Positions 1 through 13,879 of a stretch of DNA of 64,000 bases are shown here, in pieces. The stretch lies in contig OY987268.1 of NCBI GenBank assembly GCA_963920665.1, positions 21,888,501 through 21,952,500 of the forward strand. Reading direction: 5' to 3'. Each line of letters opens with the position of its first letter. Within the stretch, counting starts at the first letter, position 1. Made by a program: the position numbers and the translations under genes. Source of the stretch: Straminergon stramineum (taxonomy: Eukaryota > Streptophyta > Bryopsida > Hypnales > Calliergonaceae). The notes below the pieces were generated by a model. It was given only the letters and a program-made list of their open reading frames with translations, was not told where the DNA came from and did no database searches.

Positions 1-3000
1 TTCTTCAAGTTGGCCTTCCCCAACCACCCAATGCCACATATCAAGGTTCTATTCCCTTCTTTGCATTACAAAACCAGTAGTTGGGATGGCAATTAGAGCA
101 TATTTGTATTTTTCTTTTACTTTCATAGCATCTTCAATGTGCACTTGACATTCATTCATCCTACTTTGAATGTAGAGTAGACACATGTAGAAATTCAATT
201 TTGACACCTCATATGAAAGTCATGAGGATTGCCCTATTAGATGGGAAGAGTTTGAGTTCTAAGCAAGAGGGTTAGAGTTAGGTGTCAAAGGCCTATACAA
301 ACATTATCTTGGTGCTTGTATTAGCATTTGTAGTGCCACCAAACTTTGACACTCTAGTTGGGTGCTCAAATACTTTATGTCTACTAGAGAGATTAAATGT
401 AACCTTGATGTAGGCTAATGTACACAACTTCACAAGCATAATTCCAAGACTCTTTTGATATTGTAATGTGGGGAGTCGAGTAGTAGGTGTCTTTTCTAAT
501 CTTTTCATGTCTTTTGATTCTAATTACATCATCACCCCCAAAATTACATGCTCCCTCAACATCTAGTATTCCACATTCAGATATAGATACAAAAAGATAG
601 TGTAAGAATATAGACGTAAAATTACCCATACAAATGTGAATATGAATATGAATACAAATGCCCCAATATCCCATAGCTTTTGCCTCATTAATCCATGTCA
701 TCTGTAAGGTGATATTTTCTACAACCATTGGCATGACGAAATCAAGAGATTTTGAGGGTTTGGACATTGTGAACATGAACATCGAAGGGGAGATTTTTTT
801 ATCTTTAATTTCACAAAAAATAAATATGCAACATAGGACATGTCTCATGTGTGCAAAATATGACTATCACCCTGCTATATGTAGGCCAATGAAGGACTCC
901 TTATAATATCTTTAGATAGGATGGGATGGGATGGGATGACTTCAACAATGTAGCCTTCAAAATAAGGGATGGGATGACTTCAACAAAGTACCCTTCAAAA
1001 TAAGGGATGGGATGTCTCTAGTTAGGATGACTTTGACTATGTGATTGCTATGTTGAGTCACATATTATTTGTTGCATTGGTCGTGGTTTCCTTTCATATG
1101 TTTTGGCTCCATTGTGAAAGTGCCATTACTATGTATTTTTTTTTTGCAATGCTCCAAGGATGCTCCTGTGCATCAAATGTGTCGTATCACTAGTGAATGG
1201 CCAATCATATGTAGAATGAACAGACCAACTTATTGAACGTAGATTTGGTTTGTTTGTTCTTTACATAGTATAATGGAGTATTTGAAAAACATTTGAAGAG
1301 TCTTATATCACTTCTCATCCACTTTGGCTAAGTGCTAGATTCTAGCCTTGCTACAATAGCTATGGTCTAAAGTTGATATAGTAGATGTATAGGTCACTTT
1401 TTGTTGAGAGATTTTATTATTGTAGTATTCATCTTGTATCCACCAATTCAAAATCTAATGGGTCTATTGGAATATTATTTTGCACTTCTACATAACTATC
1501 AATAACAAATAAGATGTTCGCTTCAATTTGGAACCTATAACTAGTTTAGCCACAAGAAATAATAGTTTCTACAGTCAAATGATAACCTCTAGATAAGAGT
1601 GGTTGTAGAGAAGTATATCATTGATGAATATAAGGTCCATTTGACAACCTTTGACCTTCCAATGGATCCATTTGAGGTTGACATACTTGACATTTTTGTG
1701 TGAGGCAATATGATTGATACCACAGAATTTGAATCAATAAGACTAGAGTTTGATAATATAAATTGTGTTGTAAATATAAATTTAACCAATAATAGTTGCT
1801 TAGAAGAGTGTAGTAGATTATTGGCACCCAATCAAGTCTACATTTAAATTTATTTATTTTTATTCAAAGTAGTAAGCAAGTTCATCATCTTTTTTTTTAC
1901 AACATTGGGAATAAAAAGTTCTAGATGTGGGTGTTATTTTAAACACTCTTGTGTTTAAGGAATTTTTTTACTAACCTTGACCATACATAATTTAAATTAA
2001 TTATTTTATATGGAGTAGTTTTTGAAGGAGTCATTTCAAAAGTTTGAAACTCCTTTCCACAGGCTTCTACAATGATTTACATTATTTTTCATAGACACTA
2101 TAACTTCCCTTGTTTCTCCATAATTTTTTGTTTTTCAAGCTCTTCGATAAATTTTATATCTTTTATATAAAATTCTCTTTATGAATGACTACTCTATATA
2201 CCACTTTTTCTAAAGGAAAATGTACATCCCCCATTTTGAATTGATTATAATCTAAATAGACCCACATGTAGGGAATATTCCATATACTTTTTCATTTCAT
2301 TTTCTTTACCAAGGTGTCTCCAAAAATTTGGAGGAAATTACTAATTGAAAAAAATTGCACAATGATTTTCTTGGTTTGGTGGTTACACTAGGATTTTATA
2401 ATAATTTGCAAAATTCATAAAAAGAAATAAATTGGCTAACCAATTGAGTTTTTTTTCTTTTAACTTAATACAAGCTTCTAGCTCAATTGATTTATTCTAA
2501 CATTGAAGGATTAGAATTAGTGTCACCTAAAAAGAAGCTATAGAGATTTGACCCCTTCATTTCCAATAGTTTGGTTCTTTTAAAGATAAATGTAATAATT
2601 TGCCTCATATTTTGTGGTTGGTAAATTTTGTATCCCTTAACATCTCCTAATTAATTCCAAGTCCTTGATTCCAAATACAAATTTGATATTTCTAATTTTT
2701 TAGTAGTATTAAAATAATGAACTTTTGTATTTTTCCTTTTGAAAAAAGGGCAAAAAAGAAAGGTGGGGGTATAGTATCATCATACCTATATAACTTTGTG
2801 GTAAAAACATTTGAAGACACCTTATTATTGATTTCATTGTTTGGAAAGAAAAAAGAACTAACTAGCTAAGAGTTAAAATTTTCTATTGTTACTTGATTAT
2901 TTACTGAATTGCTTTGGGTTAATCTTTGCATTTTTACTTGAAATACTAAATTTTTGAAGTGCAAAAAAATAATTCGTTGAAGGATGTTGTTATGAATATA

Positions 3001-3834
3001 CTATAAATGAAAAAGAATTGACTCATATATAGGGATTGCTTCTAGAAATAGGTCAAAATTAAGTGAAGTTGTCTTTGAATTTGTGTTTTTTAGATAAATA
3101 CTATATATGTAAACATATGGTGGCAAACAAAACTAAGTATAGATTTGAAACTTTTTCATTCAAACAACCATATCATAAGCATCAATGGGCAAAGTTCAAA
3201 AGTAGATAGAGGAAAGTTGTAGTATCTAACATATAATAAATTAATATGAAAGTTGAAGAATTATTCAGTTGTGATTTGAAAGAAAATTTATTTTAAAGTT
3301 CGCCATGTCTAAGACTCGGTTCTGTATGCCACAATTTGAAATTACTTTACAAATAGATTTTTTCAAGAAAAATGTAGGGCTCCAAAAAACTTTTTTGTGC
3401 CTTGGCATGTTGTTATACATCGTTTTGGATTGTTGTACACAAAAACTAAAGGAAGCTGACATTGCAAAATTGAAAATATTCACAATTTGACAAGCATGCA
3501 AATGACGTTGGTTTACATGCCATTTTAATAAAAAATTTGGATTGAAAGTACAAAGTTGTATTAGGCCTTGTAGAGGGAGTATAGGTTGCAATAAGAACCA
3601 TTGTTACATCTTAATGCCCTTGCGTTTGAATTCTTTTTAATATGATAATATATTCAATTTATATTTTAAAGCTAGATAATGTGTTTTTAAGCTTAGATTT
3701 TTTGTACAAAGACTAGAGTTCATGACACACATCCCAACTTTAAAATTAGGTTGTTTTGTTTTGTTTTGTTTATTTGTTTGATACGTTGAGATGAAACAAA
3801 TCTAAGAAATTGTGAGTCCCTCAACCGGGTTCAT
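1..3834. other. AT-rich intergenic DNA, no gene seen
   Basis: Low-GC DNA rich in A and T runs. Open frames are short, lack splice-consistent neighbours and resemble no family I know. The only structure seen is a short tandem duplication near 0.9-1.0 kb, listed separately. Confidence 0.6.
918..1012. repeat. Two-copy tandem duplication (~45 bp unit)
   Basis: The phrase GATGGGATGACTTCAACAA, followed by an AGTAGCCTTCAAAATAAGG-like tail, occurs twice in a row, preceded by several GATGG pentamers. This is a local slippage-type duplication with no sign of function. Confidence 0.7.
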
Positions 3835-4069
3835 GGTATCATTCGAAAGCTCTCACTACAAGGAGGGCAGTTCACAAACTTTGTTTCATGGTATTTGGAC
3901 CTATGGTGTGAAAGTCATGGATTTTTTCAAATTATTTTAAAATTCAAATATTTAATTAAATTATATTTTATTTTAGAAAAACTGTAACTTTCACATTGCA
4001 TGTCCAAATGCCACGAAACAAAGCCCTTGCACTCCTTCTTGCATAAAACTTTCTAATCATATCAAGAAT
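3835..4069. repeat. Imperfect foldback (inverted repeat)
   Basis: Arm 1 (about 3835-3914) and arm 2 (about 3987-4069) are imperfect reverse complements around a ~70-bp AT-rich loop. Shared landmarks are a CTTTGTTTC(A/G)TGG core, a GGCATTTGGAC-like block and AATGTGAAAG. The arms are roughly 75% identical by eye. It may be a degraded foldback transposon; no target duplication was identified. Confidence 0.6.
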
Positions 4070-4141
4070 GCTAACTTTTAACACCACATCGAAGCCCTTG
4101 CATTCCTTTGTGCATACAAGTTATTGAATTTCCAATTTTTT

Positions 4142-4371
4142 TTAACCCTTGAACGCCGGGTTGGTGACCGTGGAAATCAAGCATTTTGGAACCGTGTGAC
4201 ATCATCTACTTTAGAAAAATAAAAAATACTCATTGGGAATCAAACTACTGTTCAAGATCTTCCTTTTTCACCCCTAATTCTGAGGATGAATAGTTTCACT
4301 TCTGTCCTATGCCCGAGAATTCCTTGTCATTCATTGGATGAAAAACGGCCGCCTCGGCGTTTAAGGGTTAA
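4142..4371. mobile_element. TTAA-flanked MITE, family 1, copy A (230 bp)
   Basis: The element begins TTAACCCTTGAACGCCG and ends with the near-perfect inverse CGGCGTTTAAGGGTTAA (one mismatch in 17). It has no coding capacity. TTAA at each edge with CCC inside fits the TTAA target duplication and C-starting TIRs typical of the piggyBac superfamily; that assignment is inference. A second copy of similar length lies at 7506-7737 and is alignable along its whole length. Confidence 0.75.
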
Positions 4372-4682
4372 ATGAAAAAATGAAAAAGTCATTTTTACTT
4401 TTTATTTTGGTTGGAGCAATGACGCAAGGCACACTACAGTAGTAATTATTTGCGATCAATTCCGGACCCCACGTCTCTTGGTAACTGAATTTACTAACTT
4501 ACTACTTTCCCCTTGCCCATTAAAGGAAAGCCTGTCAGAGGTCCCCCTCAGTCGCCCTCCCTTGAGTGTCTTCCTCCCTCAAGTGGGCACTCAACCAGTG
4601 CTCGAAACGGAGACTAACTAAGGTAAGTTCCCCCAAGGCAAAAAATAAAAAAAATATTTTAATTTAAAAAAAAAATGGCAGC

Positions 4683-5360
4683 GCCAGCTCCAGCGTGGCA
4701 ATCATGACAGCCTAAAGCTTCCCTTCCCTTTACCTTGAGATATACCTGGTCAAGCAAGCACCAGTCAGAGGCTCAGATCCCAGCCAGTACAACACCACGG
4801 AAGGTTCGGTTCCACCAGGTTCGGATACAGGTTCGGTTTTTGGTTCAGTGTTAGGTTCGTATTTCGGTTCGGTTCTAGGTTCGGTCACAGGGGAGGGGTG
4901 CAGCCCCACAATAATATCTGCGCAACTGAAAAAGGGTAAAAGCAGGCTCGGTTGGAAAAATCTGAGGATCTGAGTGAGACCCCCGGAGCTTCTGCCAACT
5001 CTTCCGGTTCGGATCAGCTTCGGCAGCTTCGGCAGTTCGGCAGTTTGTTCGGCTGGAGAGATTGGCTCTCTTTCTTTCTTCCGTCCGTCATCTCCGTCTT
5101 CCGAGTTCCGACGATTGACCGCTTCAACTCCTCCCTCGGCTGCTTTGGCAGTTGCGCATTGGCCGCTTGTCTGTCTTCATCACGCCAGTGCAGTTTGACG
5201 GTCTGGGTGGATCAGTTTCGGACCTCCCTCCTTCATCACTCATCGGGGAGGGAGGGTCAAGGGTCGCACCAACAAAAATACAAAATGCCAGCACCTCTAA
5301 GTTATGGTGGAAAGATGTACTAGAGAAGCTGCATGGTAGTGCCGATTCAGCAATATGGTG
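4683..5360 (+). promoter_or_regulatory. GC-rich island, possible promoter or first exon
   Basis: This block is much richer in GC and CpG than its surroundings, as the TIC 5' regions also are. It opens with repeated GGTTCGG heptamers (about 4803-4888). Overlapping open frames run to about 5361, and a good splice donor (ATATG then GTGAGG) follows at about 5355. I recognise no protein family and found no matching downstream exon. It could be a 5' exon, a non-coding RNA start or a remnant. Strand is a guess from the donor. Confidence 0.3.
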
Positions 5361-5399
5361 AGGTTGCTAGCAAGCTCCATAGGTAGGTAGGGTGAGGCT

Positions 5400-7505
5400 A
5401 GTTGGTTGATTTTGCTTAAAAAATTGGGGAATAAATGAGCAACATTGGACATTATAGAACTAAAGTATAATATATGAAGACATGGTGAAAGGGGTAGTCT
5501 AAATTTAGGGGGGGGGGTATTTGGGTTCGGTGAATCCCAAAGTAATCTGGGGATGACTCCCTAAGGAATCAATTGGTGGTCAATCAATGACTTTGATTTT
5601 GATGATAGTGTAAATAAAGATATTTGTTTGAAGAGTTAACTTGGTACAAGGAACTTTTTATGTGGAGTCTCCTTTGAGAACACCATGGACTCTAGTGTAA
5701 ACAACAAATGCTTTATGTATGCCAATCTTTAAAACTGATGGGAGGAATTGTACACATAAAAGTTGGACATAGCTTTGAAGGGACACAAAATTTCTAAATG
5801 AGGGTCCTTGTATTGATCGTGAAAGGTGAAACGAGATGAAGTGAGTAAAGGCCTTGAATTAACTTGTTTGTCAATTTTTGAATTGATTTTCAAGATTCTA
5901 TGGGATCTTAGTGTCTTTTGTTGCACTCTTGAAATTGCATTTTCAAGGAATTGCAAATTCAAATACAATGCAAACTCCACATGAAAGTTGGATAATGGAT
6001 GGAGTGACGAAGCTTTAATGTATTCTTTACTTCTTGGTATGTTTTTAGGTGTCTTAGCTTATCATAAATATAAGTTAAGATTCAAAGAATTATGTGAATT
6101 CAAAAGTGGAGAAAGAAAATTTGATACGTGAAAATTAGCAAGTGCACTTGCAAATTTCAAAAGAGTGGTGAGATTTTACTTTTAAAGGACATTTTGGATC
6201 TTGGATAGGCTTCTCCAAATTGGATTTCAAAATCCTTATGATATAGGGGTGAAGAGGATCTTCTTGTAGTGAAGTTCATTGTTCTTCATCAATCCTCAAA
6301 GGTTAAGGGATATTTGAGGCAAAGTGGGAGCTCATAGTAAAAATGAAGTAATTGTGTTTCCACCGGAACTTTAGACCTCATTTAAGGACTCCAAATCAAT
6401 TTTTTTTCAAGAACAATTGACTGCGTAAATGTGATTAATGAAGTTGAGTTTCACCTCAAAAAAATTGTTTGTGATTTTGAGTCTCTCATAAAGAGTTATG
6501 GAGGTATAAAGTTCATTTGTCAAATCAAATATTGCATTATTTTAACTTGACTATAAATGATCGAGTTCTTTCATATCTAAATTTTCATATCCTAGATAGA
6601 TCATTATAACTACTACCTCTCTACTTTTGTAAACAACTTGCTTTCTCTCCTCAAATAAAACATTAAGTGTCTTGTAAAAATATGTAGGATAGAAATCGAC
6701 AAAGTGACCTCAAAAGAGTTGTGGGAAGTTTGGAAAAAATAAAATTTAAAGAATCAAATACTTTGTAAATCTTAAAAGTACTTGCCAAATCACTTTTTCC
6801 AACTTTAATTAATTATTCAACATGAAATGTTGAACCTTATAGCCAGACATGGTATTAAAAAATTATAATAAACTTTCTAATACAAGTATTAAAGATACTA
6901 TAGTGAAGATCCTTTAAAAACTAAGTCCCTCAGGCTAAATTTGTCCTTCAAGGGCAATGATTATTATTGATTTATCATTCTCGAGAAGTTACCAATAACT
7001 TTAGTTTTTGTTCTAGTACTTTGAAAAAATCCAATGTATAGAAAATAATATGACTTCAAGTTTAAAAAATATAAAACAATTATTACTTTTTCATTTGTGA
7101 TGGACAAAGTGGAAATAGAAACTAAAGTTTGATCACCCCCTTTAGCAAGAATTAATGCAATGTCTTTCTACATTGTGAAGGGGAGAGAATGCTTAGAGCA
7201 TGGCTACCCTTACTCACTAAACTTGGGACACTCAATTTTTCCATCTAATTTTGAAGGGCCTTCAATTTCCTTGTCCCTCACCCTTACTCACCAAATATGC
7301 TCCATTTATAGTCAAGTGACCACTCATTAAGTAGAAGAAAGGATAAAACAACAAAATTTAAGATGAAGAGTGATTTCAAGGGCCATTCCTTTTCACACTA
7401 GGATCATTGAATCTTTGAGAAAATATTGTAAAAGGCCTGAGCACTTTTCATCCACATTTATTTGAAGAGTGTCTATCCCCCTAGCACTTAAGGGGGCCCA
7501 TACTC
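5400..7505. other. AT-rich intergenic DNA, no gene seen
   Basis: There is no recognisable coding exon or RNA gene. It contains an eight-to-nine-base G run near 5510 and ordinary A/T homopolymers. Confidence 0.55.
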
Positions 7506-7737
7506 TTAATCCTTGAACGCGAAGTAGGTGACCATGGAAGTTAGCCATTTTGGAATTGTGTAACATCATCTACCTTAAAAAAATTTAAAAAGATTCATTA
7601 GAGGTCAAACTACTATAGAAGATCTTTCCCTTCCACCATTAAATTACAAGGATGAATAATTGCACTTTTGTCCTACACAAGAGAATTCCTTGTCACTGAT
7701 TAGACAAAAAACATCCGCCACATTGTTTAGGGGTTAA
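7506..7737. mobile_element. TTAA-flanked MITE, family 1, copy B (232 bp)
   Basis: It starts TTAATCCTTGAACGCG and ends TTTAGGGGTTAA. It aligns end to end with the element at 4142-4371 (for example GTGACCATGGAAGTTAGCC against GTGACCGTGGAAATCAAGC), at roughly 80% identity by eye. The terminal repeats are more decayed than in copy A, which suggests an older or more mutated insertion. Confidence 0.72.
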
Positions 7738-8465
7738 AGCTCAATTTCATGTGCTTCATAATATCCTTGAACTTTTGAACTTTTAGGGCACTCAAGCGGC
7801 CCTTTTTTTCCCTTATGAATTGAGGAACTTTTTACTATAAAAAGTCATAAAATTATAACTTGCCAATGTATGTACTGTGGTCCAATGAACAGTAACAAGG
7901 ACTTCAAACTTATCCCACACAGACAGAGTGACAGTGAAGAAGGACCCATGTTTCCCAACTTAAGATAACTTATATTACTTCTATGTTCAGGAACACCCTA
8001 CTGAGGTACAAATTCTCCTATCAGGTGAGGACATGTGGACACTTTCAGATAACTGTCCAGCTTCAATGTTTCAACCCTAAAAGGCACGAATCAAGAGGCG
8101 TGGAATCCCTGATTTCTGGAAATATCAATCTGAAACCAAAAAGTAAATTGAAATCCACGTGGCCACTTTCCACTGGCTGTTGGAGCAGGAGGAGCTGGAG
8201 TAAGGCTGGATGGAACTTTTATCCAGATACTTCGTCCGTAATGCATGATGTTCGTTGGGTCTGGATAGGGAAGGGGAAAGGGAAGGGGAAAGGGGGGGGA
8301 GGGAGGCTTTGCTTTGACAAAAAGTTAAGTTACATTTGTAGTGAATGTGAGGACGTTTGGATAGAATCTTTCAATTTGAAAAGCAAGTAGGAGAGTCCCT
8401 TATACAGGTAGTATGGTTGCTTGTCTTTGAAGATGGTCGTGGGAAAGACAACAACATGTATGATT

Positions 8466-8869
<404 letters not shown>

Positions 8870-8879
8870 TTTAGCACAT

Positions 8880-9917
8880 AAGCGTGGTAGTCACGACTAA
8901 GCTACAACAAAAAAGAAATTGTTAGATTAACCTTGCATGATTGCATTTCTTCATCGAGTAACAATCCTTTGCATAGATGGAGGACTTTTAGTTTCCTCTC
9001 ATCAAGTTAGATGATTGATCTTGGGCAATAGATATTGCTAGCAATTGAACCATAGACTGCATGGGCCCAAATAAGTTCAACAAGCTCAATCTTCTTTGCA
9101 TATCCCATGGAGGGGGAGTCTAAAGATGTTTTGGTCTAAATTCATTTATATGTGGAGGACATGTTGACCTATATAAACAAGTTGGCATGTACAAACATTG
9201 TATGTCTTCAAAAGAGTTCCTTCGACAAATCTACCACATTAGGTGGTACTAGTTTTTTTGATGTATTAGTGGTGAACATTTTGTAGGTCCACATTATGCA
9301 TTAGGCAAATTGTAGGTCTCCTTGTATGTGGGTCATTTCTATGATTTTTGTAGACCATGTAGAAAATTTTAAATGTTTGATAACAAGGGAATTCAAATTT
9401 TGAAAGTGACATGAATTCTTTCAACCTTCATTTTACATGTCAAACCTGTAATCATAGTCATGAAAAAACAAGAGGTTTAAGGACACAACATCTATTACTG
9501 AATTTCAAAATTAACTCCATGAATTCTCTAATGCATTTACAATGTGCCCCCTTTCTCCCCAACTTGACTTAGTGTAAGTCTAAGTCTCATCTCTATGAAG
9601 TAGGCTACGCAAGGTGAATTTTGTGTTTGGTACAAAATATGTCCCCTATTTTGTACCTTGTTAATTCTATGTTCTTCAATTCTCCTAGCTAATTTGGAGC
9701 CACTGATTGCAAATGCAAATTCAAGATTTGCATATTTTTTCCCAAAAGTAAATACACTCTTCATAGCCCACTTCATGAGACGGGTTTAGCATCTTGCAAA
9801 ACGAAATGAAGAATGTACCATATATTGGATCATTTTTTGACCAAGTACCTTGAGTCATGATAGGTCTTGTCCTTTCTAAGGTTAATACTTACCATCCGTG
9901 AAGGTCTAAATTCAGCA
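8880..9917. other. AT-rich intergenic DNA, no gene seen
   Basis: No splice-supported coding frame, RNA gene or repeat structure was recognised here. Confidence 0.5.
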
Positions 9918-10050
9918 CTCATTCACCCAAACTGAGTTCCACGTCATATTCGCAGGGGTCCATACCACTCACAAGATGACACGTGGCACTTTCCCTTTTC
10001 CAGAAATGACTTAATTTCTGCCGAATCTGACCTTCGTAGGGTAACCCTCA
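9918..10050. repeat. Dispersed repeat, copy 1
   Basis: Shares CCACGTCATATTC, GGTCCAT, CACAAGATGACA and TCTGACCTT blocks in the same order and orientation with 10776-10925. This copy contains GACACGTGGC, a perfect G-box core (CACGTG). The pair could be a local duplication or two copies of a non-coding transposon. Confidence 0.65.
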
Positions 10051-10134
10051 AAAAGTGTTCACCAAAGACTGACAAACCCATTCTTTGTTGCAAGTAACTT
10101 TAAAAAAAATTTAAAAAAAATTGTTTCATGCGTC

Positions 10135-10480
10135 TTGGGCTTTTCGTTCATTGGTGAATGGGGCCAAGGGGGCCCCCACGCGGATTGGATTTACAGGAAG
10201 CAGATGCCCTTGACTCGATTCAGGATACCCTCACTCCCCCCATCTGCTGCTGCGGACAATGCGAGACCCATTCCATTCCATTCCAAGAGTGGATTGGGCT
10301 TTTCACATACCTACCTGCTTACATACCTGCCTGCCTACCTACCTACTCCCCTACCCACTCCCTACCCACTGTTGCAAAAAACAAAGATAGAAATCGAATG
10401 CTGCTATACTAAGATTTGTCAGATACTGGAGTCCTCCACAGCTCAATCCCACGGTGGGAATTCGCTGGAGGCACTTTGAA
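10135..10480. other. Locally GC-richer stretch with CCTA/CCTG repeats
   Basis: A GC-richer patch with ATTCC duplications near 10270 and an irregular CCTA/CCTG/CCCTA array at about 10308-10370. The overlapping open frames differ in every register and follow the low-complexity composition, so I do not call a gene. Confidence 0.4.
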
Positions 10481-10775
10481 TTGCCCGCATCCACGGTGGG
10501 GAGGGCATTCTGGACGCTTTGTATTTAATTGACTTTGACTGACTGTCTGTCCTCCACATTACACATTACATTACATTATATTACAATATGTTAGGGGTTG
10601 CAAGATTCAAGTTTCGGATTTGACTATGAATCCCAAGACATGGCAACTCATCCATGAATTGAAGTAAGGAAGGCCTCTGAATTTGGGACATCAATTATCT
10701 TTGGTAGTTTTCGATTCTGTAGCAGAGGATTGATTGTATTGGTCACCTTAAGTTACCGTACCTGAAGGTGTGCTT

Positions 10776-10925
10776 CGGCACTCTAGTGGTGAAATCGAAT
10801 CTCCACGTCATATTCTCAGAGGTCCATGTCACCTCACACCATTCACAAGATGACATGTGTCACTTAAAAAAAACCCTTTATTTATGTCAAATCTGACCTT
10901 TGATTAGGGTATTCATTTTAGTGGA
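10776..10925. repeat. Dispersed repeat, copy 2
   Basis: Direct-orientation relative of 9918-10050: CCACGTCATATTC, GGTCCATGTCACC, CACAAGATGACATGTG and TCTGACCTTTGATTAGGGTA. The G-box of copy 1 is mutated here (ACATGTG). Confidence 0.65.
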
Positions 10926-10929
10926 GTGG

Positions 10930-13879
10930 TACAAATTTCAGTGTCAGTTTGTCCATTTCCACAAGCTTGAGAACCCTGTCCAGATGGAGTGAGTACCAAG
11001 TATCAACCTTGTCAATAAATTTTTATTTATTTATTTTTAGATACGCATGAAAAAATTTCCCTTGATAGGGGAAAAGGTACATCGAACCAAGGGAACATGT
11101 CCCCAGCGGAATATTTTTTTCCACCTAGTCAATATTTTTCAACAGTAGTGACGTAGACTATTTCAAGGCATAGCATTTTATTTTAAAAGGAACCGTGTGA
11201 AAAAAAGTTTGTTCTCATTGGTTGGGCTCACACCAATGAACCCCAATTCAGATATTGTAAAATTTAAATTTCCTCCAACAGAGGATATGCTGTAACTTAA
11301 CTTACTGTACAGTAGGGTCCCCAAATAATTCGAATTTTTGCTGTGGGTGCTTCGCTGTACTTGAAAAGGCACTCTATTCAGCTGAATCCAGCTCCCCTCG
11401 ATTTGAACTCTACCTTTCTACCAAACTAATTGCAATTTTTTCTCTTTGTCTGTCCAGCCTTGGGCTTGGCTGTTGTGTATTTTGAGGGTTTGCAATGGAT
11501 TTCTACTTGTTTCAAAAAGACAAAAAAACAAAACAAAACAAAAAACTGATTGCAATTTATCAAGGTAGGAGACATTAACCCCTAAACTTCCAGATTCATC
11601 TCTAGAATTGATGATTCAAGAAAAATCATCATAAAGTGTTGTTTGGAAGCATATTTTCGAATTCATATACAAGTAACAGATGTAGATTGTGAATTTTAGA
11701 TTCCATCTATACGGTTAGATTCACCAGTGCTATCACCAATGTGTTTTTTATAAATTTTGAAAGGGAAATTTCAAAATTCCTTCAAAATTCGATTACAAAA
11801 CAAATATTATCATTTTTGAGTGAGATTTGTTGGAATGGATTTGAAATGAGGTTCTCTTCACATGGTGATTTTTTTTGAAATTTTTGTATTCTTAATAACT
11901 ATGACCTCATTTTGGCAAATCCAATTTTGTACTAGAGTCAATGCAATTTGACTACTTGACATACTTGCATATTTGTAATTTTAGAAAAATATAATGTACT
12001 CTAGTAACACCAAATCCAACCCTTAGATAAGACAACAACTTGATAAAGTATCTCCATAAATTAAGATAACTTTCATCTAAGCAATAAGGAGGATAACTTC
12101 AATTTCAATATGTTCATTGTCCAAAAAATGGACGTTAGAGCACTTAGGGGTTGATCCCCACGAATCCAATGTGGAATGAAAAATGTCACAAATTAGAGAA
12201 TACTAACTTAGTGTGCCTTGTGTCATTGCCACAGTCAAAATAAAAGTAAAAGTATTTTTCTAAGCATTTTTAGGCATCCATTTACAAATGGAATTTTCCT
12301 TTTTTTTCTCTGAAATTTTTACAAAATATGTGGTTGAGGAGTAGCTTCAAGGTGCAACAATTTTCCATAACTTTTGAGTACATGCTTAAGAAGTTATTGT
12401 AAAGATATGTAGTTTCTTTTGAATCATGGGCAATATAGGTAACTTAGAAAAAAAATATCCTTTTTTCAAGAAATTAAAAAAAAAATTGATTTTCTAGAGT
12501 TATATATATGTAGAAAGCTTTGAATCATTCCATTTTGATTAATGAGATGAAAGTTACGAGGAGTTTTAGTTTGTGGACAATAATGGAATCTCTACTCCAA
12601 ACTAAACTTTGAAGTCCTTTAATAAATTCAATTTTCATATTTTTGAAAAAATTAAATAAGAGGATTTAGATTTTTTATTACAACATTACATTACAACCAT
12701 TGAATAGTCATTTTTCAATTCCATGACTAAATCCCCAACAATTTAGTATTTTGAATCATTATCTATATCTTTCTACTTACTATTGTTTTCAAACATGAAT
12801 ATGAAATAGTTTTTGTTGAAATTTTTTACATGTATTCCCAACTTATTTTGTTAGCATATTATGGAGGGTTCAAAGTTGTAGAAACTACATTATTGTGGGT
12901 GAAAATTTTGAAAACTGAAATCTAACCATTTTTGGAAGAATTGAAAATATTTCTTTTTGAAATCCAAGCCACATGATCTTGCAATTGTTAAGGTTTCTTA
13001 TTTTGAAATTGTAGGAGGGTTTACTCTATCAAGTGTACTAAAGGATCCTAAGGTTCGGTTTGTTAAAAAATAAATATGGTTATAGATTTTTGCCTTGCTT
13101 TGGAGATTGAGTATTTTGAAGTAGTTTTGGGTGTCTAAATATGAACAAACTGATAGGGGATAAAGATCCAAAGAGTAGAACATCAAATTTCATTGCACTA
13201 CAATGAGCAACATGATAAGAAGTTAGCTTGCATAGAAGAAAATTATTTGTTGTTGTTAGCCTAATAGGACTCTTGAGAAGTTAGACTTAGTAACATGATG
13301 TACAAAATATTGGGTGCTAAGGAGAACAATCATAATGTGGAGATGCGTGAGGGTAGAATGAAATGCAAGGACATTGTAGTAGTCCTAAATGTTCCATGCT
13401 TGACTATTTTCTTTGTTCTAATAAATTGGAGGTCATACGTATGTTAGATGGACTTTAGAAATTGCATTGTAGTAAAAAACCTTACATCTTGAAAGAGATA
13501 GTGATTTTTCATTGAAAATTTTAGATGTATTATTATTAAAAGAATTTTTATTTATAAGGTTCAAGAAAAAAATAATCATATGAGAAATGTAGGAAAATGT
13601 CACTTGTATCATTTTATAAAATTAGCATATCTTACCAACATATAATTATTGGTACTACAAAATGAAATCAAAGTTGTGTTCTTCAAAATTGATTTCAAAA
13701 TGTAAATAAAGATTATTTTGGTTTTCATAGTATCAATAGTTTCTACAAATCAAACTTTGTGCCTATCCCACTATAGTTTGATTTAGACCCTTGTACGAAA
13801 ATCAGGAAGCATCGAATGACAATGGAACTCAACTGACAGAAGAATAGACAAAAATTGCTTTTACACAAGCCCAGCTTGC
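10930..13879. other. AT-rich intergenic DNA, no gene seen
   Basis: Nearly 3 kb of low-GC DNA up to the duplication boundary. No coding exon or RNA gene was recognised. A TTAACCCCTAAAC motif at about 11576 resembles one terminus of the TTAA element family, without a visible partner end. Confidence 0.5.

Noticed and set aside
4952..5323. 123-codon frame in the GC island
   Set aside because: Composition follows the island, other frames are equally open, and no family is recognisable; listed as possible promoter/exon only.
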